From Actinoplanes campanulatus (GTDB lineage: Bacteria > Actinomycetota > Actinomycetes > Mycobacteriales > Micromonosporaceae), in assembly GCF_014647795.1 (NCBI RefSeq), contig NZ_BMPW01000016.1:62001-126000 (forward strand): a stretch of 64,000 nucleotides of DNA, in the 5' to 3' direction. Below, one piece after another: positions 45,894 to 54,019 of the stretch (position 1 is its first letter; each line of letters opens with the position of its first letter). Below the pieces are notes generated by a model. That model worked only from the letters and a program-made list of their open reading frames with translations. It did no database searches and was not told the DNA's origin. The translations under genes and the position numbers were made by a program.

Positions 45894-46340
45894 TCAGCGG
45901 AAGAAGTCGCGCATGAGCCGCGCGCACTCGGGTTCCAGGACGCCGCCGTAGACCTCGGGGCGGTGGTTGAGGCGACTGTCGCGGACCACGTCCCAGAGTG
46001 AGCCGACCGCCCCGGTCTTGGGCTCCCAGGCGCCGAAGACCAGCGTGGAGATCCGGGCCAGGACCAGCGCGCCGGCGCACATGGTGCACGGCTCCAGGGT
46101 GACCACCAGGGTGCAGCCCTCGAGCCGCCACTCGCCCAGCCGGGCGGCGGCCCGGCGGATGGCGAGGATCTCGGCGTGCCCGGTGGGATCACCGGTGAGC
46201 TCCCGCTCGTTGCCGGCGGACGCCAGCTCGGCGCCGTCCGGGCCGAGGATGACCGCCCCGACCGGTACGTCGTCGGGCGAGGTGGACGCGACGGCGAGCG
46301 CGCGCCGCATCCACTCCTCGTGCTGCCTGCGGCGTATCAC
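45894..46340 (-). CDS. tadA: tRNA adenosine(34) deaminase
   Basis: This 148-aa enzyme makes inosine at the wobble position of tRNA-Arg(ACG). The zinc/catalytic motif GHAEILAIR carries the proton-shuttling Glu, and EPCTMCAGA the two zinc cysteines; NERELTGDPTGH matches the family. GTG 46340 overlaps the upstream gene stop as GTGA. Its partner gene and the nearby tyrA give the arrangement usual in actinobacteria. Confidence 0.94.
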   Translation of the reverse strand: MIRRRQHEEWMRRALAVASTSPDDVPVGAVILGPDGAELASAGNERELTGDPTGHAEILAIRRAAARLGEWRLEGCTLVVTLEPCTMCAGALVLARISTLVFGAWEPKTGAVGSLWDVVRDSRLNHRPEVYGGVLEPECARLMRDFFR

Positions 46341-46840
46341 GCCTCGCGCAGCTCCTCCATCTCGTCCCCGCACCCGATCCGCTGGCAGATCTCGGCGGTG
46401 ACGTCGGAGGGCAGCATCCCCTCCATCCCGCACAGGGCGAGCAGGCGCTGCGCGCTCACCCCGAGATCGCCGAGCAGCTCGGCGTCACCGACCGGGTCGG
46501 CGTCCGGCTCGGCCGGCTTGTCGTCCTCGTCACCCGAACCCAGGTCGTCCAGCCCGAGGGCCGGCGTCTCCACCTCACCGAGCAGCACCGATCCGATCCG
46601 CGACTCCTCGGCGAAGGCCGAATCGGACCCGAAGACCCGCAGGTCCTCACCCTCGTCCAGGCGCAGGATGGCGAGGTACTCGTCGTCGCTCTCGACGAAC
46701 AACACCGCGAGGTCGGCGTCCGGCTCGGTATCCCGGAGCGCGTCCACCACCTCGTCGATGTCGGCCAGGCCTGAAAGGTCCAGCTCCGACGCCGTCCATC
46801 CGCTCTTGGAACGGGCGACAGCGGCAGCGAAAATCGACAC
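46337..46840 (-). CDS. tRNA adenosine deaminase-associated protein
   Basis: This 167-aa acidic protein sits directly upstream of tadA. It matches the family annotated by that association: WTASELDLSGLADIDEVVDALRDTEPDADLAVLFVESDDEYLAI, then a Glu/Asp-rich middle and LLALCGMEGMLPSDVTAEICQRIGCGDEMEEL at the end. The molecular role is not known; the fixed linkage to tadA suggests a shared process. GTG at 46840 has GGGGGA 4 nt upstream. Confidence 0.85.
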   Translation of the reverse strand: MSIFAAAVARSKSGWTASELDLSGLADIDEVVDALRDTEPDADLAVLFVESDDEYLAILRLDEGEDLRVFGSDSAFAEESRIGSVLLGEVETPALGLDDLGSGDEDDKPAEPDADPVGDAELLGDLGVSAQRLLALCGMEGMLPSDVTAEICQRIGCGDEMEELREA

Positions 46841-46930
46841 GATTCCCCCAACGCGACTCTAAACTCTCAGCGCCTGACGGTAGCGGGTAGGACGGCGGGC
46901 GCATCGCGCCACGCCTTGACGGGCTCGAAG

Positions 46931-47098
46931 TCAGTTCACCAGGCGACGTCGCGTGGCGATCAACTCGCGGAGCCGCACGCCACGAAGGCGTTGCGAAGGC
47001 ATCGACTCACGGGACGACTTCGCCTGGGCGAGAGCCGCCAGTAGTTCGAGACGTCTACGGCAGCGATCGGGGTCGAGCCGTTCTGGCGAGGGGGCCAT
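46931..47098 (-). CDS. Possible small basic protein
   Basis: A 55-codon frame reads MAPSPERLDPDRCRRRLELLAALAQAKS and ends LRELIATRRRLVN, an amphipathic, Arg-rich helical peptide. Third-position GC bias is weaker than in neighbours. The ATG at 47098 has no good ribosome binding site; TTG at 47134 is an in-frame alternative. It could be a real small protein or the remnant of a longer gene. The surrounding 46841-47200 contains nothing else I can support. Confidence 0.28.
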   Translation of the reverse strand: MAPSPERLDPDRCRRRLELLAALAQAKSSRESMPSQRLRGVRLRELIATRRRLVN

Positions 47099-47200
47099 GA
47101 AGCCGAGAGTGCCGAGCCGTACGACGTTCGTCAAGGGTCGATGGCCACATCGGCAGAACCACTGCTCAGGGCTACCGAGAGGGCACGTGTGGTGGTCGTC

Positions 47201-47602
47201 TCACCAGAGCGGCCAGTCGTAGGTGGCCACCCATCGGAGCGTGACGAAGAGCAGCGCGATCGACAGCGCCAGACCACTCGCGACGGCCACGCCGACGGCC
47301 ACGCCACGGTCGCCGAGAACGGCCAGCAACAGGGCCACCGCCCAGGCGGCGAGCGCCGCGCCGATGGTCCACCACGCGTACGACGCCAGACTGCTCCCGA
47401 GACTGCCGAACAGCACGAACCAGGCCGTGGTGGCGGCCAGCCCGGTGAGGAACGGGGCGGCGGTGACCGGATGGGGCTCCCGGTAGGTGGGCCGCGGCGG
47501 CATCGCGGCGAACTGCGGGGACGGTTGCGGAGCGTTCCGCGGCGGGAGGTAGCCCGGTGGTGGCGGCAGGGCCGCGGGCCAGGAACCTCGCCGGTCCGCC
47601 AT
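47201..47602 (-). CDS. Small multi-pass membrane protein
   Basis: This 133-aa protein has a Pro-rich cytoplasmic start (residues 1-45), then three or four transmembrane helices (about 48-70, 73-95, 98-120). It ends WVATYDWPLW at the membrane face. It resembles DUF-type small membrane proteins of actinobacteria without a definite family. It is divergent from the M23 lipoprotein gene. Function unknown. Confidence 0.65.
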   Translation of the reverse strand: MADRRGSWPAALPPPPGYLPPRNAPQPSPQFAAMPPRPTYREPHPVTAAPFLTGLAATTAWFVLFGSLGSSLASYAWWTIGAALAAWAVALLLAVLGDRGVAVGVAVASGLALSIALLFVTLRWVATYDWPLW

Positions 47603-47709
47603 CTGTCGCCCGCCTCCTCCCGATCAAGCCACGCTCCCGATGAAGCCTAGCCAACCCATCCACCGGTACGCGGTCTGCACGATTTCCGCTCATCTGCCAG
47701 GATGTCGCG

Positions 47710-48462
47710 GTGCGTTTACTCCGTACCCTCTCTGGTTTGACGATCGCGGCGGTCTGCCTGGCCGGCTGCGGGTCCACCAATGGGTCGGCCACGCCGGCCT
47801 CGACCCCGCAGTTCGTCGACCCGGCCGCACAGGCGTCCTCGGCCGATCCGGCGGCGGCCCCGTCGGCCCCGGCCGGCGCCGCTCCCGGCCCCAGCACCGC
47901 GCCCAGCGCGCCACCGTCGGTGAAGCCGTCGGCGAGCGCGACGGCCCCGGTCGACGTGAAGTACGTCTTCCCCGTCGACGCGTCGAACGTCGACTGGCAC
48001 GACACCCACTCGAAGTACCCGGCGACCGACATCTTCGTGAACTGCGGCTCCCGGTTCGTCGCCACCACGAGCGGACGGGTGCTGGAGGTGAGCCTCACCG
48101 ACACCTACGTCGAGGGGAAGCCGGACGGCCCGGCCAACGGTGGGCTGTCGGTGTCGATCCTGGGCGACGACGGGGTGCGCTACTACGGCTCGCATCTCAG
48201 TAAGGTCCAGTCCGGCATCCGGGCCGGCGTGCGGGTGAAGGCGGGGCAGCTGCTCGGTATGACCGGCAAGACCGGCAACGCCAACGACGTCTGCCACCTG
48301 CACTACGGCATCTCGCCGCCGTGCGCGAAGACCGGCGACTGGGAGGTGCGGCGCGGCGTCGTCTGGCCCTACACCTACCTGGCGTCGTGGCGCAAGGACG
48401 GCCAGAAGAGCCCGGTCGCGTCGGTCGCCACCTGGAAGCGCAAGAACAACTGCAAAGCCTAG
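47710..48462 (+). CDS. M23-family peptidase-like lipoprotein
   Basis: This 250-aa protein has a signal peptide ending LAGC (Cys19), an Ala/Pro/Ser linker to about 78, then an M23/LytM-like domain. THSKYPATDIF supplies the first His and Asp, YYGSHL the strand motif, and HLHYGI the HxH pair. These are the zinc ligands of peptidoglycan endopeptidases, so activity is plausible. Later cysteines (VNCG, VCHL, PPCAK, NNC) are more than usual. GTG 47710 has CAGGAT 6 nt upstream as a weak -10. Its TAG stop forms part of the -10 of tyrA. Confidence 0.82.
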   Translation: MRLLRTLSGLTIAAVCLAGCGSTNGSATPASTPQFVDPAAQASSADPAAAPSAPAGAAPGPSTAPSAPPSVKPSASATAPVDVKYVFPVDASNVDWHDTHSKYPATDIFVNCGSRFVATTSGRVLEVSLTDTYVEGKPDGPANGGLSVSILGDDGVRYYGSHLSKVQSGIRAGVRVKAGQLLGMTGKTGNANDVCHLHYGISPPCAKTGDWEVRRGVVWPYTYLASWRKDGQKSPVASVATWKRKNNCKA

Positions 48463-48472
48463 GCTCTGCGTC

Positions 48473-49417
48473 GTGAGCACAGCGGTGATCGGACTCGGGC
48501 TGATCGGTGGTTCCCTGCTGCGGGCGCTGGCCGCGGCCGGGCACGACGTGGTGGGCTACGACGCCGACCCGGCTACCCGGGAGGCGGCTCGCGCGGCCGG
48601 GTTCCGGGTCGCCGGCACGGTTCCCGAGGCCATCCGGGGCACGGAACTGACCGCTCTGGCCGTACCCCTGACGGTGTTGCCCGAAGTGATCGCCGAGATG
48701 AAAGGTCACGACGGCCTGGTGACCGACGTGACCTCGGTGAAGGGTCCCGTGAGGGACCTGATGACGGGTTTCCGGTTCGTCGGCGGGCATCCGATGGCCG
48801 GCAAGGAGACCTCGGGGTTCGCGGCGTCGGAGGCGGGCCTGTTCGCGGGATGCGCGTGGGTGCTCTGCCTGGAGCCGCACGGCACCGATCTGGCCGACTG
48901 GCTGTCACTGGCCGGGCTGTTCACCTCGATGGGCGCGCAGGTGGTGCCGGTGACCGCGACCGAGCACGACACCGCGGTGGCCCAGATCAGTCATGTGCCG
49001 CATCTGTTCGCGGCCGTGCTGGCGCAGCAGCTGCTGGGGAACCCGCTGGCCGGGACGCTGGCGGCCGGCTCGTTCCGGGACGGCACCCGGGTGGCCGCGA
49101 CCCGCCCGGAACTGACCGCGGCGATGTGCGGCGGCAACGGGAGTGCCGTGCGGCGGGAGCTGCACCGGCTGATCGGTGATCTCCAGCGGCTGGAGGAGCA
49201 CCTCGCGGCCGGCGACCCGACCTCGGCGCTGGTGCCCTACCTGTCCCTCGCCTCGCACGCGCGGGGCGCGTGGCCGCCGGCGCCGGGCACTCCGGAGAAG
49301 GTGCCGGCCGATGTCGAGGCGCTTCTGGAGCTGGGCCGGGCGGGCGGATGGGTGACGTCGGTGAACGACACCGAGCTTGCCGGAATGCGGCCGGAAACTG
49401 ACCTCTTTCTCTCCTAA
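48473..49417 (+). CDS. tyrA: Prephenate dehydrogenase
   Basis: This 314-aa NAD(P)-dependent enzyme of tyrosine synthesis has the Rossmann motif GLGLIGGS (7-14) and VGYDAD for the ribose of NAD. DVTSVKGPV, FVGGHPMAGKETSGF (catalytic His) and SHVPHLFAAVLA follow. No ACT domain is present. GTG at 48473 lies 7 nt from TAGGCT (48460-48465), which overlaps the stop codon of the preceding gene, indicating its own promoter and a leaderless mRNA. Its nearness to tadA is conserved in actinobacteria. Confidence 0.93.
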   Translation: MSTAVIGLGLIGGSLLRALAAAGHDVVGYDADPATREAARAAGFRVAGTVPEAIRGTELTALAVPLTVLPEVIAEMKGHDGLVTDVTSVKGPVRDLMTGFRFVGGHPMAGKETSGFAASEAGLFAGCAWVLCLEPHGTDLADWLSLAGLFTSMGAQVVPVTATEHDTAVAQISHVPHLFAAVLAQQLLGNPLAGTLAAGSFRDGTRVAATRPELTAAMCGGNGSAVRRELHRLIGDLQRLEEHLAAGDPTSALVPYLSLASHARGAWPPAPGTPEKVPADVEALLELGRAGGWVTSVNDTELAGMRPETDLFLS

Positions 49418-49452
49418 CGTAATGGGTGACGCCCCACCGCTAAGGAGTTCCG

Positions 49453-50028
49453 ATGCCCGGTCAGGTTCGCCCCGTCACCGATGAGCAGGACGGTCTGCTC
49501 GCCTACCTCGCCCAGATGCGTTACGTGATCCGGCTGACCGCCTACGGGCTCACCCCGGAGCAGCTGCGGGCCGTGCCGAGCGCCAGCGAGCTCAGCGTCG
49601 GCGGGCTGATCCGGCACTGCGCCGCCACCGAGGAGGGCTGGATGGCCACCGTGCGCGGCGAGCACGGCCCGGTGGACTACCAGGCCTACGAGCGCAACTT
49701 CACGATGGCCGACGGGGAGAGCGTCGAGGAGCTGTTCGCGTACTACGACCGGGTGGCCGAGGCGACCGAGAAGACGGTCCGGGACATCGCCGACCTCGAC
49801 CACCCGGTGCCGATCGACCACTCGGTGCCGTGGAACCCCAAGGAGTACGACGCCTGGTCGCTGCGCTGGGTGCTGCTGCACCTCATCCAGGAGACCGCAC
49901 GGCACACCGGGCACGCCGACGTGATCCGGCAGACCGTCGACGGCGCCACCGCGTACCCGCTGATGGCGGCCGCCGAGGGCTGGCCGGAGTCGCCGTGGAT
50001 GAAGCCCTGGAAGAAGGCGGAAGCCTAG
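49453..50028 (+). CDS. DinB/DUF664-family protein
   Basis: This 191-aa four-helix-bundle protein has GLIRHCAATEEGWMATVRG and LLHLIQETARHTGHADVIRQTVDG, giving the three histidines (about H56, H148, H152-155) that bind metal in DinB-like proteins. Some relatives are thiol-dependent transferases; the substrate here is not known. ATG at 49453 has CTAAGGAG 5 nt upstream. The stop shares the CTAG palindrome with the convergent mtnA stop. Confidence 0.85.
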   Translation: MPGQVRPVTDEQDGLLAYLAQMRYVIRLTAYGLTPEQLRAVPSASELSVGGLIRHCAATEEGWMATVRGEHGPVDYQAYERNFTMADGESVEELFAYYDRVAEATEKTVRDIADLDHPVPIDHSVPWNPKEYDAWSLRWVLLHLIQETARHTGHADVIRQTVDGATAYPLMAAAEGWPESPWMKPWKKAEA

Positions 50029-50987
50029 GGCTTCTCACCCCGGTCGACGCGGATCACGCGGCGGTCCGTGACGATCGCCGTGACCAGGTCGTACGGGGTG
50101 ATGTCGAAGGCCGGGTTCACCGCCTCGCCCCAGGCGGTGACCTCGGCCGAACCCCGGTCCTCGATCTCCACCTGCGCGCCGGAGGGTGTGCACATGTCGA
50201 CCGTGGACTCGGGCGCCACCACCAGGAACGGGATCCCGGCCCGCCGCGCGCCGAGCGCGTGCGCGTACGTCCCGATCTTGTTGATCACGTCGCCGTTGGC
50301 ACAGATCCGGTCCGCGCCGAGGATCACCGCGTCCACCTCGCCGCGGGCCATCAGGAACGGCCCGGCCGAGTCGACCGCCACCCGGTGCTCGATGCCCCAC
50401 CGGGTCAGCTCCCAGGAGGTGAGCCGGGCGCCCTGCAACAGTGGCCGCGTCTCGCTGGCGATCACCCCGGCGAGCCGGCCACGCTGGTGCAGCTCACCGA
50501 CCACGCCGAGGGCGGTGCCGATGGTCACCGCGGCCAGCCCGCCGGTGTTGCAGTGGGTGAGCAGCCGGGGCCGGTTCCCGCACAGCTCGGCGACCAGGTC
50601 GGCGCCGAGCCGCGCCATGGCCGCCGACGCCTCGATCTCCTCGTCGCGGACCCGGCAGGCCTCGGCCAGCACGGCCTCCGGCCCGTGCGGGATCAGCGCG
50701 GCGGCACGACGGGCTCCGCGGGCCAGGTTCACCGCCGTCGGGCGTGCGCTCTCTATCTTCTGTACGGCCACCGACAGCGCCGCCGGGTCGTCCTCGTGAA
50801 CGCGGGCCGCCAGCGCCACCCCGAAGGCCCCGGCCACCCCGAGCGCCGGAGCGCCCCGGACCGCCAGCGACTGGATCGCCGCGATCAGCTCGCCCACGGT
50901 GTGCAGCCGCAGCACCCGCTCCTCGTTCGGCAGCGCGGTCTGGTCGATGATCTCGACGGCGCCGTTGACCCAGTCGATGGTCCGCAT
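50025..50987 (-). CDS. mtnA: S-methyl-5-thioribose-1-phosphate isomerase
   Basis: This 320-aa enzyme of methionine salvage has VRGAPALGVAGAFGVAL near the start and LLTHCNTGGLA with the catalytic Cys. ASETRPLLQGARLTSWEL, VILGADRICANGDVINKIGTY (catalytic Asp) and VNPAFDITP follow. All match MtnA rather than eIF2B. ATG at 50987 overlaps the M48 protease stop as ATGA. No other salvage gene is adjacent. Confidence 0.94.
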   Translation of the reverse strand: MRTIDWVNGAVEIIDQTALPNEERVLRLHTVGELIAAIQSLAVRGAPALGVAGAFGVALAARVHEDDPAALSVAVQKIESARPTAVNLARGARRAAALIPHGPEAVLAEACRVRDEEIEASAAMARLGADLVAELCGNRPRLLTHCNTGGLAAVTIGTALGVVGELHQRGRLAGVIASETRPLLQGARLTSWELTRWGIEHRVAVDSAGPFLMARGEVDAVILGADRICANGDVINKIGTYAHALGARRAGIPFLVVAPESTVDMCTPSGAQVEIEDRGSAEVTAWGEAVNPAFDITPYDLVTAIVTDRRVIRVDRGEKP

Positions 50988-52837
50988 CAGCGCTCGGCCC
51001 GCTCGTTGAGCCGGTTCAGGATCTTCTCCAGGGTGTCCTGGCTCTTGCCCAGCTCCTCGCCGGTCCACCGGGCCTTGATCCGGACCGTGGAGCCGTCGTG
51101 CAGGTCCACCTCGGCACTGATCGGCACCGGCTTGAGCACCCGGGCGCCGGTGATCTCCTCGTACGGCAGGTAGCGGTAGATCTGGGCCAGCGTCGCCGGG
51201 TCGTTCTTGGACAGCATCTCCTTGAGCCGCTTCTCACCGTCGTCGGTGCCCTTGGGCGCGGGCACGAGGACGAAACCACGGTCCAGCATGATCAGGTCGG
51301 TCTCCTGGTCGTTCACGCGGACGTTGGCCATCGCCCCGATCACGTCCGAGCCGCCGGCCGTGGCGCGGGACTCGACGACCCGGGCCGCCTCGATCTGGAC
51401 GCCGAGCGCGCCGAGCCGGGCGCGGGCCTCCGCCACGCTCTCCGGCACGACCGCCAGCTTGGCGATCTCGGTGAAGTCGGCCGGCTGCCCGTCCCGGCCG
51501 ACCAGCTGCGCCGGGCCGGACCAGGAGTGCTGGTAGCCGACCACTCCGGAGCGTACCGCGGCGAGCGTGATCAGGTCGTCCATCGGGTCGGCGAAGGCGA
51601 GGGCGGCCTCCTTGCGGGTGGCGTCCGGGAAGAACTCGGCGGCCAGTTTGCCCAGCTTGCCGTCGGCGGCCAGGTCGAGGATCTCGGCCAGGCCGGCCTC
51701 CGGGACGCCGAGCAGCCGGGCCGTGGACCGGAAGATCCGGTCGGCGCCGCGCTGCCGGGCCGCGGTGATCGAGGCGGCGGTGAACTCGGCCCAGGGCAGC
51801 ACCGGCCGGTCGCCGAAGTCGAAGGCCTCGGCCTGGAGGGCCCGGCCGAGCTCGTCGACGTTCGGCAGCAGGACCGTGGCCGGGCGCTGGTCGGCGGCGT
51901 GCTGGACCGGGGGCAGGGCCCGGATCGCGGTGATCCGCTCGCCGAGGGCCGGGTGGGTGTCCCACACCGAGGTCTCGTCGTCCGGCTCGATGTCGCGCAG
52001 CCCGGCCAGGGCGTCGGTACGGGCCGCGTGCATCCGCCCGAAGCCGCCGAAGATGTCGTCCGGCGCGTAGCCCAGCTCCACGCCCTGGGCGACGTACTGT
52101 CCGAAGTAGAAGTTCCACGCGAAGGTGGCCACCGGCAGCTCGCGCATCACGCCGACGGCGGCGTCGGCGCCGGCCACCCGGACCGCCACCTCGTCGGCCT
52201 CGAACTCCTGCCGGCGGCCGACCGCGTTGCTGACCAGGCGGTAGAGCCGGCCGTAGCCCTTGAAGACCCAGCCGAACACGTTGTACCGGCCGACCCGGCT
52301 GAGCGTCTCGTACATGGCGAGCCGGCCCCGGTACGCGATGGCGCCGAGCCGGGTGTGCGAGCCGGAGTAGTGGCCGAGCTCGTGCCCGAGGACCGCGCGC
52401 AGCTGGTCGACGGTGAAGGTCTGCAACAGCGGCATGCCCAGGTAGAGACGGCGGGTGCCGCCGAGTAGACCGAGCATCCGGGCGTCCTCGCTGACCGCCG
52501 CGTTGACCATCGGCTCGAGGCGGATCTCGTCGGGGGCCCGGGTGCCGGCCGCGACGGCCAGCTCGCGGACCGTCGCCCACAGCTCGGGCGCCTGCTCCGG
52601 GGTGATCAGCATGCCGGTCGGCTCGTCCGGCTTGGCCCGGATCGCCCGCCACAGACCGGCGACGACCGCGCCGACCGCCGCGAGCAGCAGCCAGCTGAGC
52701 TTGGCCGCTCCGGCGCCGTGCATGTGCGTCCAGATCTCGTAGAGCAGCCAGCCGACCAGGGCCAGCTGGAGCAGGCCCAGCACGTAGAAGCCGACGAGCA
52801 TCGCGACCGAGACGGCGGCGCGCAGCGTAGTGGACAT
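50987..52837 (-). CDS. M48-family membrane metalloprotease
   Basis: This 616-aa protein has two N-terminal transmembrane helices (about 11-34 and 48-64). The zinc motif H152-ELG-H156 and E213 in EFEADE supply the third ligand. THPALGERI follows as in Ste24/HtpX relatives. The C-terminal 300 residues form an extra domain found in actinobacterial and cyanobacterial long forms, with no recognised activity. ATG at 52837 is preceded by GGGGAGGGAA. It is coupled to mtnA by a 1-nt stop-start overlap, without an obvious functional link. Confidence 0.9.
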   Translation of the reverse strand: MSTTLRAAVSVAMLVGFYVLGLLQLALVGWLLYEIWTHMHGAGAAKLSWLLLAAVGAVVAGLWRAIRAKPDEPTGMLITPEQAPELWATVRELAVAAGTRAPDEIRLEPMVNAAVSEDARMLGLLGGTRRLYLGMPLLQTFTVDQLRAVLGHELGHYSGSHTRLGAIAYRGRLAMYETLSRVGRYNVFGWVFKGYGRLYRLVSNAVGRRQEFEADEVAVRVAGADAAVGVMRELPVATFAWNFYFGQYVAQGVELGYAPDDIFGGFGRMHAARTDALAGLRDIEPDDETSVWDTHPALGERITAIRALPPVQHAADQRPATVLLPNVDELGRALQAEAFDFGDRPVLPWAEFTAASITAARQRGADRIFRSTARLLGVPEAGLAEILDLAADGKLGKLAAEFFPDATRKEAALAFADPMDDLITLAAVRSGVVGYQHSWSGPAQLVGRDGQPADFTEIAKLAVVPESVAEARARLGALGVQIEAARVVESRATAGGSDVIGAMANVRVNDQETDLIMLDRGFVLVPAPKGTDDGEKRLKEMLSKNDPATLAQIYRYLPYEEITGARVLKPVPISAEVDLHDGSTVRIKARWTGEELGKSQDTLEKILNRLNERAER

Positions 52838-52941
52838 GGCGGTGGTTCCCTCCCCGTGGTGCGCCCGTCCGGGCGGCCGTCGGAAGATACCGACCTCGAT
52901 ATGCGCCGGGCAAGATCCTTAGAAGGTCCTAGGCTGCGGTT

Positions 52942-54000
52942 ATGGCTTCTCGTGATCCGGTCGCCGATCTGCGGCGCATCGCGTTCCTGCTGGAGCGGGC
53001 GAACGAGGCGACGTACCGGGTGCGCGCCTTCCGGTCGGCGGCCGCGACCGTGTCCAAAACCCCGCCGGACGAGCTGGCCGCCCGGGTCGAGGCGGGCACC
53101 CTGGCGAAGCTGCCCGGCATCGGCGACGTGACCGCGCGCTGCGTGGCCGAGTCCCTGGCCGGGGAGGAGCCGGTCTACCTGCGCCGGCTGACCGCCGCCG
53201 AGGGCACCGAGATACCGGCCGCGGCCGCCGCGCTGCGGGCCGCGCTGCGCGGTGACTGCCACGTGCACTCGGACTGGTCGGACGGCGGCTCACCGATCGA
53301 GGAGATGGCGCTGGCCGCCGCCGACCTCGGCCACGAGTACTTCGTGCTGACCGACCACTCGCCGCGGCTCACCGTGGCCCGGGGGCTGACCGCCGACCGG
53401 TTGCGGCGCCAGCTCGATCACGTGGCGATGCTGAACGAGGCGCTGCCCGACGGGTTCCGCATCCTCACCGGCATCGAGGTGGACATCCTCGAGGACGGGA
53501 GCCTGGACCAGGAGGAGGAGTTGCTGGCCCGGCTCGACGTGGTGGTCGGCTCGGTGCACAGCAAGCTGCGCGACGACGCGTCCCGGATGACGCGGCGGAT
53601 GGTGACCGCGATCGGCAACCCGCATCTCGACGTCCTCGGGCACATGACCGGGCGCAAGGTGTCGGCCGCCGGTGAGGGCGACGCCGCGCACCGCCGGGCC
53701 CGGACCCGGCCGCCCAGCGACTTCGACCTGGAGAAGGTGCTGGCCGCATGCCTCGACCACGGCAAGGCCATTGAGATCAACTCCCGGCCGGACCGGCTCG
53801 ACCCGCCGAAGCGGATGCTCACCGTCGCGGTGGAGGCGGGTTGCGTGTTCAGCATCGACACCGACGCGCACGCCCCCGGCCAGTTGGACTGGCTGGACTT
53901 CGGCTGTGGGCGGGCCGCGCTGTGCGGGGTGCCGGCCGACCGGGTGGTGAACACCTGGACGGCCGAACGCCTGCTGGAGTGGACCGGATCACACGGTTGA
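52942..54000 (+). CDS. PHP-domain phosphoesterase with helix-hairpin-helix N-terminus
   Basis: This 352-aa protein begins with a helical and helix-hairpin-helix part (about 8-85, LPGIGDVTARCVAE) like the 8-kDa domain of X-family polymerases. A PHP domain follows with H107-V-H109, LTDHS, GIEVDI, VVGSVHS and a C-terminal DTDAH. It thus looks like the C-terminal exonuclease half of a bacterial PolX with the polymerase palm missing. ATG at 52942 is 6 nt from TAGGCT (52930-52935), predicting leaderless expression. Probably a histidinol-phosphatase-like or DNA-repair phosphoesterase. Confidence 0.85.
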   Translation: MASRDPVADLRRIAFLLERANEATYRVRAFRSAAATVSKTPPDELAARVEAGTLAKLPGIGDVTARCVAESLAGEEPVYLRRLTAAEGTEIPAAAAALRAALRGDCHVHSDWSDGGSPIEEMALAAADLGHEYFVLTDHSPRLTVARGLTADRLRRQLDHVAMLNEALPDGFRILTGIEVDILEDGSLDQEEELLARLDVVVGSVHSKLRDDASRMTRRMVTAIGNPHLDVLGHMTGRKVSAAGEGDAAHRRARTRPPSDFDLEKVLAACLDHGKAIEINSRPDRLDPPKRMLTVAVEAGCVFSIDTDAHAPGQLDWLDFGCGRAALCGVPADRVVNTWTAERLLEWTGSHG

Positions 54001-54019
54001 GATCCCGTAGGGTCGGCGC

